Assembly: GCA_016927125.1 (NCBI GenBank) | Contig: JAFGNG010000189.1 | Location: 1 to 5,847 of the forward strand | Reading direction: 5' to 3' | Source: Planctomycetota bacterium | GTDB taxonomy: Bacteria; Planctomycetota; SZUA-567; JAFGNG01 | Length of the DNA: 5,847 bases | Shown: positions 5,332 to 5,847 of the stretch, one piece after another | Numbering within the stretch: position 1 is the stretch's first letter | How the letters are laid out: each line of letters opens with the position of its first letter | Program-made: the position numbers and the translations under genes | Notes under the pieces: model-generated | What the model saw: the letters and a program-made list of their open reading frames with translations, nothing else | Database searches by the model: none | Told to the model about the DNA's origin: nothing

Positions 5332-5847
5332 ATGAGGCTTAAAGGACTGAAAACCATTGTTACCGGCGGCGGCGGTGAGCGGGGCATTGGCCGCGCCATC
5401 GTGCGCGCCTTTGGCAAGGAAGGCGCGGATGTCTGCGTCGTCGGCCGTAGCAAGGAAGCCGGCATGGCTGCTGCCGAGGATGTCAGGAAGTGCGGCGGCC
5501 AAGCCATGACGCTGCAATGCAATATCTCCGAGTATGACGAGATCAAGCAGGTCGTTGATACCGTCCTCTCCGAATGGGGACAGATCGACGTGCTGGTGAA
5601 TAATGCCGGCATGTCCTCAATCCGCCGGTTTGTGGACTTAACCCCGGAAGAGGTGGAACAGGTCTGGAAGGTGAACTTCTTCGGCACCTTCTTCATGCAG
5701 CAACTCGTCTGCAAGCATATGATCGCGCGCGCCGAGAAGGCCAACTACAAGCCCGGCGACCCGGTGATCGGCAAGATCATCAACCACTCTTCGATCTCCG
5801 AGAAGGTGGGCGCCTCGCACCTGACGCATTACGCCCCGACCAAGGCC
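5332..5847 (+). CDS. Short-chain dehydrogenase/reductase (SDR), N-terminal part (runs off right edge)
   Basis: The frame opens at ATG 5332 with GGAG 5 nt upstream and stays open for 172 codons to the window end, so the C-terminal third is missing. It is a classical SDR with a Rossmann fold: cofactor loop TGGGGERGIG (11-20), strand 2 ending in CVVGRS (Arg39 suggests NADP(H), an inference), NNAG (90-93), Asn115 in KVNFFGTF, Ser154 in NHSSIS, and Tyr167/Lys171 in HYAPTKA. The Asn-Ser-Tyr-Lys tetrad is complete, so it should be an active oxidoreductase of an alcohol/carbonyl pair. Following the aminotransferase and hydrolase, it may process the carbonyl product of deamination, but substrate and direction are unknown. 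FabG-like ketoreductases are similar in this region, so a lipid or polyketide role cannot be excluded. Confidence 0.92.
   Translation, partial: MRLKGLKTIVTGGGGERGIGRAIVRAFGKEGADVCVVGRSKEAGMAAAEDVRKCGGQAMTLQCNISEYDEIKQVVDTVLSEWGQIDVLVNNAGMSSIRRFVDLTPEEVEQVWKVNFFGTFFMQQLVCKHMIARAEKANYKPGDPVIGKIINHSSISEKVGASHLTHYAPTKA

Overview
This is a bacterial chromosomal window of moderate, slightly GC-rich composition. Genes are tightly packed, most starts are preceded by good purine-rich ribosome binding sites, and two copies of a short REP-like palindromic repeat lie between genes. No marker gene fixes the phylum. The families present (MscS, ZIP, GntR/FCD, class III aminotransferase, M20 hydrolase, SDR) occur across many free-living bacteria. 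The repeats suggest a genome carrying a dispersed intergenic palindrome family, but I cannot name the lineage.

Left half (1-2298, minus strand): reading leftward, a GntR-family repressor with an FCD ligand domain (1633-2298) is followed by a small MscS-type mechanosensitive channel (692-1501). Then comes the N-terminal 208 residues of a ZIP-like metal transporter that runs off the left edge (1-624) and starts at a TTG behind a perfect AGGAGG. The channel and the transporter probably share a transcript. Two small hairpins lie between the regulator and the channel.

Centre (2299-2525): the control region between the divergent gntR and aminotransferase genes. It holds a perfect 10-bp palindrome, TTGTCGACAA, of the kind FadR-type GntR regulators bind. 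Further GACAA half-sites, a face-to-face pair of TTGACA boxes and a strong leader stem-loop ahead of the aminotransferase are also present.

Right half (2526-5847, plus strand): a class III PLP aminotransferase (2526-3896), an M20 metallohydrolase (4011-5174) and the first 172 residues of a short-chain dehydrogenase (5332 to the right edge). One copy of the palindromic repeat separates each neighbouring pair. With the divergent regulator this looks like a small inducible catabolic cluster. The hydrolase could release an amino compound from an amide, acyl or peptide precursor, the aminotransferase (or racemase) could act on the freed amino group, and the dehydrogenase could reduce or oxidise the resulting carbonyl compound. 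The substrate is not evident from the sequence. Unusual active-site residues in the first two enzymes (GHDG in place of the GEGG type in the aminotransferase, HE in place of EE in the hydrolase) suggest a non-standard substrate or a little-described subgroup.
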